Source: Pleodorina starrii (Eukaryota; Chlorophyta; Chlorophyceae; Chlamydomonadales; Volvocaceae). Taken from it: a stretch of 64,000 bases of DNA. The position numbers and the translations under genes are program-made. Below are positions 23,407 through 35,800 of the stretch, piece after piece. Under the pieces are notes generated by a model, which saw only the letters and a list, made by a program, of their open reading frames with translations, had not been told where the DNA came from and searched no databases. The first letter of the stretch is position 1, and each line of letters begins with the position of its first letter. Where the stretch lies: assembly GCA_030267565.1 (NCBI GenBank), contig BRXU01000037.1:496001-560000 (forward strand), in the 5' to 3' direction.

Positions 23407-23814
23407 TCCAAATTCGTCGCTATCACTCCTTAATAGCCACCATTCGCACTTCATGTTATCCCCCGCGTCTCTGCGCTTTCCACTGAGATATACTTGCGTG
23501 TACTTGTATCTGCTTGCGGAAGGTTCCGATTTGTCTCCAGGACTGGTGCGCGCATCCTCCATTTGCACAGGCGAATTTTTGATATTTTGTGCATGTATAT
23601 TATGTTCACCGTTTTGTAGGCCCTTGTGTTTTGCTTCGTCCCGCCTTTCCTTTGCGACACATCGTGAAATGCGGCGCGTTTTTCTGAAGTCTTAAGCGCT
23701 CTGCGCAACTTCCATTTGGCCATTAGCAGAATTGCGAGACATTTAGGATACTGGAATATTGAAATCTCACTTTTCGGGGCGTACGTCACTAGAAGCCTCC
23801 CCCCACCGAACTGC
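23407..23814 (-). repeat. right arm of long inverted repeat (element relic)
   Basis: Imperfect reverse complement of 21362-21965, without the minisatellite expansion. See the left arm. The span from 21362 to 23814 is treated as one decayed mobile element of about 2.45 kb. Confidence 0.75.
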
Positions 23815-26800
23815 AACAAACTACTTTGTACACGTTTGTACCTCCTCGGGAGCTCGGGAGTGTGAGGCGGACTAACTGCCGGGTAGAAGAAGCAATCGAA
23901 CAGTATTGATCGAGTATGTGTTGCGATGTATTATCATCATTTTGAAATGCCACTTTGCTTCCGGCGTGGTATCGGTAAAATGATGTCACACCTTTGGAGT
24001 CCTTTTCAGATTTCAGTCGACTTGTATGTTTCGCCAGCTTCATAAATTGTTTGTACAATAGTTACATAAGATATGCCTTTGGTTGACCGCATACATTTGT
24101 AACGGCTGGCGCGGCTTTCACACAGCTCGCCTTCCCGCCGGTGTGAAGCGGAAGGCGCCCCTCAGTTGGCTGTAGCCGCCGCGGCTACTGAGTCTAGCTG
24201 TTTGTACCCTATCGAAATCGAATGACTCGAATGTAACGGTTCTTGGCTTACAATGCCGGTCCGTCCCTCCGTTTGTTCGTCCTTTTCGTATTTAGTACAG
24301 TGCTGAATTTTATTTTGATGTTTGCGAACAGTGGGCAGTGCCCTAAACTGCCATAAATTCAAGTTATACCACATTGTGCAGTGCCCTAAACTGCCCTTTG
24401 AAGTTCAAGTTACACCGTGTCACCGGCCACCACCAAATCAACCGGTACAATATTTAACCTCAACGGCCCAACACTTCCGAAATTTCTTTCGAGGTATTGA
24501 CCCTTTCGTTTCGTGGCACGCGAGGAGCATTGTTGCCACTGGCAGCTTGTACTCTTCTTTCCATGACGGACGAAAGGCAGTGGCTGTGCGGGAGCTGTCC
24601 GTCCGGACCCATCCGGACCCACCAAGGTTTGCTGTCGTTGAGTCACCTTCTTTCTCTGTCTTTCGCTGAATGCCTATTTACACCAGTCTCGGCCACAACG
24701 GCACCATCACGGCACTTGAAGCGTTGCAGCCGTGCGCGTCGCCGTGGTCTGACACGCGTTATTTGCAGCTGGACCGTTCAACTGCCAGTCAGCCGAGAGC
24801 TCGATAGCAGCGGCATGTACGTCATTTAATGGTCGTAGTGGCTCGACTCTGCCCCTGGCCACATTTGTGTTGCACCGTCAAATCAATCAAATTGCAGGTT
24901 ACGAGCGGCAGGCAGCAAGCCATCTCGGCATACTTTTTAGCGCAGGCCGCGAATTGCAAGCGAAATCCGAAGCTCCTCAAGCCATTTGCTCATTCCGCAA
25001 CGCATTGTAATCTTTTCGTTTTATCTTCTGTTGACACAGTAAGTGGACGCAAGGCACCATGTCTGTCTTGTCAACCGCCGCGGCGGTCGGCATGCCTGCC
25101 GGGCTAGGGGCTACCGTAATGGCAACCTGACGGAGTGGAAACGCCGTCGCTGGCCCCCAACCTCAGCATCGCGTTCATGCCCCGGTGCCACAGTTGCTCC
25201 AGTCGCTTCTCGGTTGCCTTCATTTGGTGCTTTCACGAAAGCATCATCGTAGTTCACGCCATCAGTGGTCAGACATCAGTGCGCACATAATTCGCATCAG
25301 CAACGGACTGAGATCAGTGCGCGCAGCAGCACTGCGACCGCATGTCTGCTAACTGTGGGCTGTGTCTCTTCTCATAAACCATGGGCGGTACAGTATATGA
25401 GCTCTGGGTGGTATTGCATTCCAGCGCTGCCAACTGATCCTCCACGAGCGCAGGCGAGGACGAGGATGAGGGGAATTGGCGCGGCAGGGCCGGCGGGCGG
25501 GCGGGGGGAGGGGCGGGCGGGCAGTTACGCGAGGGTGCGCGTCCCACGGGAGGGAAATGGAGACGCCGGCCGGCCATCAGACACGTGCCCACCCCACCTC
25601 CCCCTCGCGCCCCAGAAGAGTTACTTTTCCCAGCCAGTACTACAGCGTCGCGTTGAGCACGTTGTCGTACAGCTCAAGAGCGCCTCGGCGCCGCAAACCC
25701 CACCCAATTGCAAATCTATGTGTGCTCGCATTTACAAGTGGTGAATTCAAAGATTGGTCTAGTTATTTACCTATTATTTACTTGACGGAGGTACGCCAAT
25801 TGAAGCCCTACCAGGTTCCCCCGATCCCGCGGTCCCCGCCCCCCCCCCCACCCCAAGAGGAGGGGCCTTCTTGCCCGACAGCACCCAGCTTCGCCCCCCC
25901 TGCTTCTGCTTTCTCTACGTCGCCATTGTCGCGACATAACATAAACGACTACGGCTGCAAGAAAAGCCGGGAGGCAGCGCCCCATTCGAAACGAAACGTG
26001 CCGCCGTGTCGCCTCCGGTGCAGTGCGGTGCGGTGCGGTGTCATTGTGCGGTGCGGTGTCGTATACCGGTGCACGAAGGCCCTCCGTTGGCCAGCTCTTC
26101 TCCCCGAGTCTGGAGCCCCTCTGCCCTCGCCCTCGCCCTGTTATGACCCACAACGGGAGACGTGGGGGGAGGCAGCAACGCTGCAGGAGCCGCGGACAAG
26201 GCCTCTTCCCCTCTCCCCTGGTCCCCTCCCCCCACCCAACCCCACCCAACCCAACCCCACCCAACCCAGCCCGGGCTGGCAGAGGGGGGAATTGCGGCAT
26301 CGTCCCTTTCCCCCACCCCACCCCGCCCCACACACCCCCACCCTCCCGGCGCATGCTCGCCTCTCCGTCCCCCCTCCCCGCCCGGCTGCCTTTCCTTCAA
26401 AACGCACAACGGCAAATCTGCTCGCACTCACACTCACACCCGCACTCGCACCCAGCCAACAAGCGCTTCCTTCGCTTCGATCGCGGCACCTCGTCCTCTG
26501 TCCCTACCCCACCCACCCCACCCCACCCCCACCCCACCCCATGGGCTGAGGGGTGTACAGGACAGCTGGGGCTTGCTGCGCCTGTCGTACATACACACAC
26601 ACGCGCTGAGCCGTCCACGATTCTCATATCTCTTTCGCCTTTTACTAAAGAGATCAGCGAGTACGGCTCACGAAGGCGCATATCCACACTTTTTGCAAGG
26701 CGTTTGCCTTCCCCAATCCTCAAAGTCCACGGTAAGCCACGAGACCCGCTACCCAGGGCCTGCTGTCCCTTCGGGGCGGGCCTGCTGCCCTCTCAGGACC

Positions 26801-27033
26801 TCCTGTCCCCATAGGCCTGCTGTCCCCCGCGCGCCGAGCCTAACGGGCGCCGAGAGTTGATAAAGCGGACTCGAAGGCACTGCCAACTCAGCACCTGATA
26901 CAGGAGGCGCCAACCTAGCTCCCAGGGAGCAACACACAAGTGCTGCCAACCCAGCACCTGGACAGGAGCGCCGACCAGGCTCCTGGAAAAACAAACGACG
27001 CAAGGACATTGCCAAACCAATGCCCCGAGAGCG
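23815..27033. other. intergenic with short tandem duplications
   Basis: No exon chain is supported. A duplicated ~47-bp word containing CAGTGCCCTAAACTGCC occurs at about 24334-24420. A C-rich, GGGTTGGGGT-like stretch lies at about 26225-26545. From about 26870 to the transposon a degenerate ~60-bp unit repeats with the words TGCCAACCCAGCACCTGG and GAGCGCCGACC. The transposon at 27034 is inserted in that array. Confidence 0.45.
27030..27033. other. AGCG target-site duplication, left copy
   Basis: The four bases before the left terminal inverted repeat, AGCG, match the four bases immediately after the right one (37998-38001). Confidence 0.65.
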
Positions 27034-27807
27034 GGGTCCGGTCACGGATGAGTGGCCTGTTTGCGGCTGCTAGGGCGGTCCTAGTAACTTGTGTTCTTAT
27101 TGAATTCTCAAGATGCTTGGCATATTATGACATTGTTGCAAATGCTTAAAAAAGTTATTTCTATGTTGATTACTGCCGCTCTAAGATCCGCTCGTAATGC
27201 GAAATTCACTGAGTGACAGTTGAACCTAGAAAAGTCATGCAGATACGCAACATAACTCGCGAATACAATATATTGCATTTTAGATTTGTTACATGTAATA
27301 AGGCGCTCAAACTTGGGGCGGTTTGCAACCTAACCCCTCCGACGACCCAGCGACGACCCAACGCGGCACCGCGAACCTTGGCAACTTCGCGGAGTGACGC
27401 GCTGACCACGGCGCGTCAACGTACCCCGGCCGCGCAAAAATCCCCAAGCGAGTTCCCGACACAAGCGCGCGATACCCGCGCTCCACTGACAACCCACGCA
27501 GCCCGTGTCCAGGCAAAGCGCCACCACCGTTCGAACCGTGTGCCGGGAATCCCCGCTCCTAAATAAACGCGCGCGCACAATCGGAACCCCCCTCACCCAA
27601 AAGCGCACGTGTCAAAGGCAACCCGTTCAGTCCTAGTACCCACGGGTACGCACCGTGCAACAGCAACATCGTTACTAGGGAAAATGCGTGCACCTGCAAA
27701 GGGCACAGCGGAAGGCCAGACGCAGTGCGGCACATGACGCACGAATCACATGATCGCCACAACGGGGCCATGACCCCTACCAACACGTCTCAAACACCCG
27801 CAATCCA
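27034..27807 (+). repeat. left terminal inverted repeat of transposon
   Basis: 774 bp, closely matching the reverse complement of 37229-37997. Landmarks are TGTTACATGTAATAAGGCGC, GACGACCCAGCGACGACCCA and CGTCTCAAACACCCGCAATCC. Short open frames here are present in mirrored form in the other repeat and are not genes. Confidence 0.92.
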
Positions 27808-27894
27808 CAACACCCCTATTGCTTCCGCATAAGATAACGACCTGCGTGCCGAACGAAAGGCACAGTCTATGCCCAGACCCAACTCAACCCGAGG

Positions 27895-28053
27895 CGACAT
27901 CACGGAGTGACGCGCTGACCACGGCGCGTCAACGTACCCCGGCCGCGTAACAATCCCCAAGCGAGTTCCCGCCGACACAAGCACGCGATACCCGCGCCCC
28001 ACTGACAACCCACGCAGCCCGTGTCCAGGCAAAGCGTCACCACCGTTAGAAAC
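27895..28053 (+). repeat. internal copy of a terminal-repeat segment
   Basis: About 155 bp that repeat the 27385-27540 part of the left terminal repeat in direct orientation (GGAGTGACGCGCTGACCACG through CGTGTCCAGGCAAAGCG). It lies between the terminal repeat and the 3' end of the transposase-like gene. The copy shares GTAACAATCCCC and the longer TTCCCGCCGACACAAGC reading with the right terminal repeat, rather than the shortened left-arm reading. Confidence 0.85.
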
Positions 28054-28223
28054 CACGGATACACACTTGGCCCACTTAAGCCGCACAGCACGATCACTAC
28101 GCATCTCGCAGCGTTAGTTAGCAGATGCACTTGCACCAGATTTGCAGTTCCTACTTTGCAAGACATGCACGCCATTCGTTTGAATGCACAAGTTCGTACA
28201 CAACCCCAGATGGGCGCCAGTCC

Positions 28224-31200
28224 TTAACCAGCGGTCACGCCAGCGGCCACACCTGCAAACCGGACATCGAACTGCTGCTGGATTGTATCCGCTACAACCC
28301 TCGTAATGCTGTGGGTGGCACCTTTCGACTTTGCTGCACCAGTGGCCGCCTTGGTCGGGATGCCTCTGCAGAAAAGGTCCTCCGGCCGGGCACCGGACAG
28401 GGCGCCAACCTTGTTGACCTGAAAGTGAAGGTCACTGGCACCTTCCACGGCTTGAAACCACCGCCCCTTGATGACGTGCGACTCAACACGGAAAACTTTA
28501 CCGTGACGATCCCTCCAGTCTTGATCCTCAATCTCCTCGCATGCCTTCACCAGCATGAGGCGGTACGACAATGGGGCGTCGGCGTCGGCGTATATCAAGG
28601 CAACGACTTCACCCTCGGCGAGGACGGGCGCTGCGGCCGCTTGCTGCTGCTGCTGCTGCTCTGCCGCGTCAGCGGCGTGCAACACGTGGGTTTCCCAGGC
28701 ACCAGTCTGCTCACGTCCAGAGCAGTCCTGTTGTCCGGCGCCGCTGATGCCCGCCGCGTCAAAGCGACAGAAGCGACAGTAGCAGCTGAGCATCCGGACG
28801 GCGACATGTCCCGTAGACACACCAGAGCGAACAGAGTGGATCTTCAGCGTCTGCGGCACTGGCCTCGCACCCTGTACGACGTTGCTGCGCTCAACCTGCA
28901 GCTCGTCCGGTGTGAGATTGTAGAACACGCGCGCCTTGATTCGAACACCATCGCCCTCGCCACTTAGCAGCTCCTGTGATGCCGGCACCTGTGTTTTGCG
29001 GACGACACAGGGATAGACGTGTAAAGACATAGCAGGTGTGGCATTTGTACGTGTCACGGGTTACATGGGCACGGGTCGGAGGCAGCGTAACCAACACCTA
29101 TTCCATAAGCTGGCTAGACAAACAACTTACGTACCGTCAGATGCGTCATGGCGAACTCGACGATTTCCTCCACCGTTTTGAATAGAACCCCTCCCGTCCG
29201 CCGCAGTTCATCGTTAATGGCGCGCTTTACGATGCCACCCTCGGAGTCGTGAAGGCCCTTGCCATGGCTCGCCTCCGTGAAGTCTTGCTGTACGAAGATG
29301 CCACTTGCTTCGTACCTGCACGACATGAGGAAAGGGTGGCATGGTGGACGAGGTGAGTGAAGTGCATGGCGCCTGACTCCGACGTACGTGCGCAATGTCA
29401 GATTGTTGGGTATTGATGTTAAGGCCAGCAGCGTTCATGTCGGCCGCGGCATAAGGCAGACATTTCGGCCGCATCTTAACGCGCGTATTTCAAGTGGCGT
29501 AACCCTGCAAATTGAAAGCCTTTCTACTCGCCTAGCGTTCCGGCACCCTCCTTGCTTGTCCCATTCATACCATGAACCATTACTTACCACTGACTGGTCA
29601 GTGCGAAGGAGTCGGCGCACTTGAACTGGGCGGCACAGTTGTCTGACCATCTGAACCAGACACGGACCTGGTTGCGCAGCCCAGGGTACCTGTAAGATGT
29701 CAGGGGACGTTCAGGGACACTCGCTTCACCAAGAACGGAAAGAGGAACAGCGAGCATCATATACACCATGCTGTATACCCAGCGATAAGGTTTATGGAAA
29801 GCCTTGCTTACCGGTCAGATAGGTTTTGTAAGACACGTTTGTACGCCAGGTTTACGAACGCCGCGTCTTGCGTGGGGTCGCTGCTGAAAAAGAAGTGTGT
29901 CTCCACCATCTGCTGGCCCGGATCTGTACACAGATAATAAGTAACACACGCAGTCCTTACATTGCCCGCGTGTGGGTAACACGCACAGAGCAGGTAACGC
30001 GCACACATCAGCGTCAGACCTAGGTTCTTAATTTGGATACTTGCCTGGTGGGAGGCGAAGGTAGACCACCACCACCAGCAGAGTCAGCGTCCAGCCACAC
30101 CAGTGCATGGCTTGCACTTCGTTGTCGTAGGCGAGCTTTAGCTTCTCCGAGAAGTCCGCACTGCTAACCAACTCGTGACTAAGCTGGTTGGCCGCGTCGG
30201 AGGCCAAATGCCACTGAGCGCGCTGCCAGGTCTTGCGAAAGTGATGGGGAGCAAAGGTTTCAAATTGATCACACAATCGCTTTACGGCGGCGGGAAGGGA
30301 TTCAGTGACAGTGACGTACTCCGACTGCCCCTCACGGTCAGATCCGGCGGGAGCCTTGCGCTCCTGTCGATATGACACCTCGCCGGATTCCTGTTATTGG
30401 GAAGCGAAGGGCACACAGAAGGCAGATGAGACACATTACTCGGTAAGTTGCGCATACCAACCGGGTGGACACTGTACAAGAAGTTGGCAATCAGATAGAT
30501 GTAACTACCTACCCTGTAGTGCGTGTAGTCGTCTTCCGTGTACCAGGCGAGTTTTCGAATGCCACAAGAACCGCACGACCCGTCAAGGCACGCAGGGGCG
30601 GGGACCAACTCGTCTCCAAAGTAGCAAAAGGAAGCCTTCGAAAGCGTGTCGACGGTAAGCTCTGATGGGACCTCGTCGACGCGCCGGAGCCTTTTGAAGT
30701 GTGACTCGGGTGCAACGAGGCGTCGTTGCCGATTTAGGGCCTCAAGCAGGTACGAGAAGTTCGTACATGTTACGCAGACACAAGTGCGCCTCTTCTTCGC
30801 CTGTGCATAATATAGGGAGGGAATACTTAGCGCGGAGTAATCACGCAAGCGAGTGCGCCGGCAGCTATGGAGTGCGCCGGCACCACATACAGCAAACTCG
30901 GGCTGCCGCCGGACTAAGCCGAAACCCTCTAAGCTGAAAAGGCGCAATCCACTTTGGCTTATGCCTCACGAACAGCCCATAGCTGACTTGGAAGCGGGTA
31001 GGGTGTTGCAATTGATAAGCTCTGTGTAAGGCGCGGTAGGTCTGCTGAACGTAGCGCCGCTGTACGTAATCAAAACGGTTCCCAAGCTTTGCAGAGTTGT
31101 CACTCTGATGCTTCACAGTGACTAAATCCTTCTGGTTCGCGGATGCTATGCTGTTCTTAAACCAGAAAGCGCGCAACTTCAGTATTACTTCACCGGCGGC

Positions 31201-31897
31201 CCGGTCGCTGCGCTGCACGTTACGGTGAGGAGCGTAGGCGCGGGTGTCCGCCTGGCTGAGGAGGTTCACGTTGCGGGCAGCACCCTCCCTAATAGCCTTG
31301 GCCTTGAAGCCTAGACGCCTGCTAACTGCAGCCTTGTTACCGTGAACACCAGTAACGGACGGTCCTGATACACACAATTGAAAATGGCAGGCAGGGGACA
31401 ATGGGCGAGGTGTGAAGTGAGCGTGGGACCGTGTGAGAAATCGTAAAGTAGGACCGTATGGGAAAGTATGACCGTGTGCGAAATTACCTAAACCATCAAA
31501 ACCCAGGCACGCCTACTCGCCCCTGTTTAAACTTAGTTTGGGACCGCCACCCTGATGCTAAACCTATTCAACCCCAGCAATGAGCTGACACGCACGCACC
31601 GGATACTGCAGTTGCGATCGTAGTCCACGCAAGCTTCTTATCCTTATCCTGTCCTCCCGAAACCTTAAGTACCTCTAGGGATGTGCGCAGAGAGTCGCAC
31701 ACCGCGCGATCGACCTTGACTGTGGTAAACTCCTCGGGAAGGTTAGGAAGATTCCTCTTGTCAAGGGACACAGTTAATACGTGACGGAGCTCTGCCTCAG
31801 TCAGCTGTTTCAAAGACTCGCAACACGCTTGTGATGCTGGCGTATTCTCGGTAAGGTTAGCGGACATCCTACGTAATACCTGATCGGCTATAACCAT
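28224..31897 (-). CDS. DDE-transposase-like protein, 8 exons
   Basis: Exons, in transcript order: 31600-31897, 30898-31364, 30513-30800, 30045-30390, 29812-29923, 29588-29689, 29135-29315 and 28224-28988. Phases agree throughout, giving 852 residues. Features in order: helical N-terminus; YGLFVRHKPKWI followed by a Cys motif (TCVCVTC), as in a zinc-binding region; ADFSEKLKLAYDNEVQAMHW near residue 430; RWSDNCAAQFKC near 520; SHGKGLHDSEGGIVKR near 555; and a C-terminal domain with a poly-Gln tract. The spaced Asp, SDxxAAQFK and HGKGxxD motifs suggest an RNase H-fold DDE/D catalytic core that would cut and join transposon ends. The fourth intron uses a GC donor (GCAAGT), which phase demands. 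The exon 2 donor (CGA|GTTTGC) is the weakest junction. The start at 31897 is inferred; the frame stays open upstream through the E2F-like repeats, so an ATG at 32161 is an alternative. Confidence 0.72.
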
Positions 31898-31975
31898 GCC
31901 TGCGCTTATAGACGAGACGGTGCTGCTACTTGGAAGGATACGGTAACACCGTTGGCGGCATACGTACGCGTTACG

Positions 31976-32070
31976 TTGGGCGCCAAACGTTGGGCGCCAA
32001 ACGCACGTTGGGCGCCAAACGCACGTTGATTGGGCGCCAAACGTTGGGCGCCAAAAACTTGGGCGCCAAA
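31976..32070. promoter_or_regulatory. six E2F-like sites, TTGGGCGCCAAA
   Basis: The 12-bp palindrome TTGGGCGCCAAA starts at 31976, 31990, 32008, 32030, 32044 and 32059. It contains the E2F/DP core (TTTGGCGC read on either strand; consensus TTTSSCGC). The cluster lies 80-175 bp upstream of the transposase-like start and about 800 bp upstream of the divergent gene. This would fit S-phase-coupled transcription of the transposon; binding is inferred from the motif only. Confidence 0.6.
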
Positions 32071-32299
32071 GAAGATTACCGCTCGCAATCAACGGTGTTT
32101 TACTCAATTCATATGATGTGACTTCGGAACCTATGGCGCATGCCTGGCGGAAAGGTGGCATTTGTGGCAAATGGCGGGTGGCAGATAGATTGTGGCAGAT
32201 AGAATGTGGCAGATCGTCAAAAGTTTGTCACGGCCTGCAACCCCTTGTCCAAAAGATTTAGAATATTAGCAACTTTAAAATAGCTTTCATTTACGGCAA

Positions 32300-32430
32300 G
32301 TGTCTGCATAGAATGCGTATGCGTAGCATTGTATGGCGGATGTATGGCGGATGTATGTATGGCGGATGGCGGATCCTGGCGGATCGTGGCCGATGGCCAA
32401 TCCTGGCCAATGGCCGGTGGCTGAAACCAG
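32300..32430. repeat. TGGCGGATG-type tandem words in the divergent spacer
   Basis: Irregular tandem copies of GTATGGCGGATGTATGG and CCTGGCCAATGGCC lie between the two transposon genes. TGGCAGATAG-type words extend on both sides (32165-32220 and 32590-32640). Their role is unknown. Confidence 0.6.
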
Positions 32431-32696
32431 TGACCTATATGCAATTGGCAAAGGTGTTTCATCCAATACATTCTCTGAAACTTTTGCAGCTTTAGCAATT
32501 ACAACACAGAACTCAATATGCAGGATTGGATGCCTGCTTTTGAGAAATGGCGTTTAGTTGGCATATATGGAAGATGGCCTAATAGTTTTGGCAGATGGCA
32601 GATACCGTGACGTAATGGCAGTTGACGAATGGCAGAACATCACGAGTACCTTCATGCGGTTACGGACGTACGTGTTGTATACGGACCTACGTATGG

Positions 32697-32704
32697 TATA
32701 TAAA
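32697..32704 (+). promoter_or_regulatory. TATA box of the plus-strand transposon gene
   Basis: TATATAAA occurs 161 bp before the start codon at 32865. With transcription starting about 25-35 bp downstream, the 5' leader would be about 130 bases. No equally good TATA element is seen for the divergent gene. Confidence 0.5.
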
Positions 32705-32864
32705 CCTGGATCCCCTCTTATAAATCGACGCTTACCTGTCAGAGGCTATTGGTTTCCCGTGCTGCTGCCACAGCGCCGCCGGTTCCCCTGCCAGGCACTC
32801 TTGTGAAGTAAATTCGGCCACCGGGCCGACCTCGTGCGTCTATTGGGGACTTGCTTGCGTTGTC

Positions 32865-35800
32865 ATGAAAAATACGCGCGGCCGCAGGGCTGCGGCCGCG
32901 GCTGCTGTTGTGGCCAAACCAGCCGCCCCTCAACCCGCAGCGGCGCCCGCGCCCTCGACGACAACTGGAGGTGGCCGTCCGGTGGCGGTCAGACCACGTA
33001 AGTTTGAAAGGCCTTGAGATAATGCCGTGCTTGCATGTTTTTGGTGGACTGAGGTAACCCAACGTACCCGCAGGCAACTTCTGCACTACCACAGGTGGAG
33101 TGATTGGATGCCCCAACGAGGGCTGTAAGTTCAACCGTTACGACGAGTTCGGCGAGCCAAACCCAGCGTGGGGTGGCACGCTGTTCATCAACAGCTCCCA
33201 GGCGGCGCTGCACTGCCGCCTCGAGCACGGCGCCAGTGCTAGCGATACCTTCGAAGCGGTATTTCCAAAATACAAAGAAGGGGTTAAGCCTGACGAGGCC
33301 TCCCTTAAGGCGCCAGTCCGTGCTTTGCTGGTCGTCAGCAGGGGGAAGGGCAAGGCAGCGGAGGAGGCCAAAGGTGATTTGACTAAGCATCCGTCCCGTC
33401 CCTCGTCCAATCGGTACACAGCCCTGAAGCTGCTTCTGCCCTTCCCCTTTTCCTATTGCCTTCAGATAAGCTGCGCCGGCTGGACATCTGCAAGAACTGC
33501 TTCGACGAGACGAAGCTGTACGACAACAACTGCAAGCTGCGTTTAATCCTGCACGTAGACGCGCAAATAGAGCACTGCACGCAGCGCAAGTTTGGGGAGA
33601 AAGGGGTGGGCCGCGGCAGCGGCTTCTGCTCTAAGCACACTACCACCATTCCGTTGTTGGATGCGCTGGACGAGCTGCAGGGCATGAGCGATCAAGCGGT
33701 GGACATCGTCGACACCCTGTGCATCTGGGACAAGCCCCACGTTCCTAGACAGCCAGCAGCGGAGGTTGAGCCTCAGCAGGCGGGCAAGCGGGCACGCACT
33801 ACGCAACAGCAGCACGAGGGCGATGACGAGGAGGAGGGGGAGGGCGAGGTTTCGCAGCAGGGTAAGAATGTATACTGGCCAAATGACTTTAGTTGCATGC
33901 TCGTGATTCCTGCTTGTGTTATTTTATTTGTGCAGCCGATGGTGTCCAGGCTCTGCTCAGCTTGGCAGGTAAGAAAGGGAGAGTTTAGAGGAGACAGACA
34001 GGCAGACCCGGTAACAACCTTGGATCTTGTTAGACGTTTGCGTGATGAGTCCAACGCGTCATGTATCTTACAGCAGGTCGCGATGGTGGAGCCATCGAGC
34101 CAGGAACGGCGTTGGCTTCCGTCGCCTTGAACACCGCTACCAAGTTCCCTCCGTCGCTGCCTCCAACGTTTAACTTTGGAGGTGAGAATCCTCCCGCATG
34201 CAAAGGGCCAGCTTCCTAATTCAATGTGCGTGAGTATCCACATGAGATACGCCCTTTTCGCCACTTCAAACGCAGGCGGTGGAAGCGGGTTGGGAGCGGC
34301 GCCGGCTGCCACGAAGACGCTACCGCTACCAGCCCCGACGTTCGGTGGTAAGCACTTGTTGCTAGAGTATCGTTATGATTGTCGCTGAAGCTTAAGTACT
34401 GATCGACTATCTCTTTTATAGGTTTCACGGCGTGCCAGGGGTTTGGCACCAGTTCTCCACGGCCGGCGTCCCAGCTCGGCGGTTCTTGCCCCATGCAATT
34501 GGAGACTCCGCCAAGCGCAGGCGGCCGCGCTGAGTGGCAGAGCGGTATGGGTGGTGTAGGTGGCGACATCGGCAGTCTGGGCGTTCGCGGAGGCTTTGGC
34601 GGTCCGGGCAGCGTCGACGGCATGGGCAGCGCCATGTCACTGTTCGGGTCAGGGGTGCCACTGCCGGGTGGTGCTTCCACAACGCCGGCTGGTGCTTCCG
34701 CGTTGCCGCTGCCGCAGTTTGCCCAACTCCCGCCGCCAAACTACGGGTTTGGTGTCACAGCCCTGCCGAAGCCAGGTGAGTTCAGTCCCGTCGGCAGTAT
34801 CATTGTAGGGCAGCGTGTGGGTTTGTGCGTGGGTTATGGGTGTTTACGTGCATGGATAAATGGAGGCGCGGGGGGACAGGGCGCCCAGAAGCGCCCGCAG
34901 GTCGCCCCACCGCTGCATGCAGACGTGTTTGACCCGACCCGACGTCGCCTGACCCGGTCTTCGCGTAAGATAGCAACATGAGCCTGCAGCCTGGCGACCG
35001 CGGCAATGGGATGGGCTGCACATGGGGATTCCATGCATTATCTTGCGTTAAAGTATCCCATTTCTGCCATCCGATCATGCAGGGCTACAGGCGGCAACGA
35101 CTAAGACTCCGGCAACGCAGCCTGCCCGCACCTTACCAACAAATGACGCGTCGGCGGCGTCGGGTAAGCTTTCATGAGTACGTGACTTACCGCTTGAAGA
35201 CGGGTCTGGGATTGGGTACCTGTGAGGATAAGAGTATGCTTGCTTCCGTGTGAGGAGGCGACTCCGGTAACCGACCGCGCTATCTGCCGTGGGGTGTCGC
35301 GTTTGCTTGTAGGTAGCGGGAGCCAAGGTGGTGATACCCAGCGCTACGTCGCGGCGGGCACCTCTGCAGTGCAGGCGCCGCAACACTTCGGGTTCGGTTA
35401 CGCAGCCCTGCCCAACCCAGGTGTGTCGGTTCGATAGGTAGCACGGGGTGTACTGATCACAACGTGATGCGGTGCACATTGGCATTCCATACATTACCTT
35501 CGTGCACGCCTTGCCCTCCCGCCGCCCTCCCGCCGCAAAACTACGGGTGATGCATTATCTTGCGTTAAAGTATCCCATTTCTGCCATCCGATCATGCAGG
35601 GCTACAGGCGGCAACTACTGAGACTCCGGCAACGCAGCCTGCCCGCACCTTCTCAACAAATGACGCGTCGGCGGCGTCGGGTAAGCTTTCATGAGTACGT
35701 GACTTACCGCTTGAAGACGGGTCTGGGATTGGGTGATAAGAGTATGCTTGCTTCCGTGTGAGGAGGCGACTCCGGTAACCGACCGCGCTATCTGCCGTGG

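Noticed and set aside
27206..27608. Open frames of 70-117 codons in the terminal inverted repeat
   Set aside because: They occur in mirrored form in both repeats, overlap on both strands and have no motif or splice partner.
31898..32161. N-terminal extension of the transposase-like protein through the WRPTFGAQ repeats
   Set aside because: The repeats are perfect 12-bp palindromes at irregular spacing (14-22 bp), not codon-periodic. They look like binding sites rather than protein repeats. Kept as an alternative start only.
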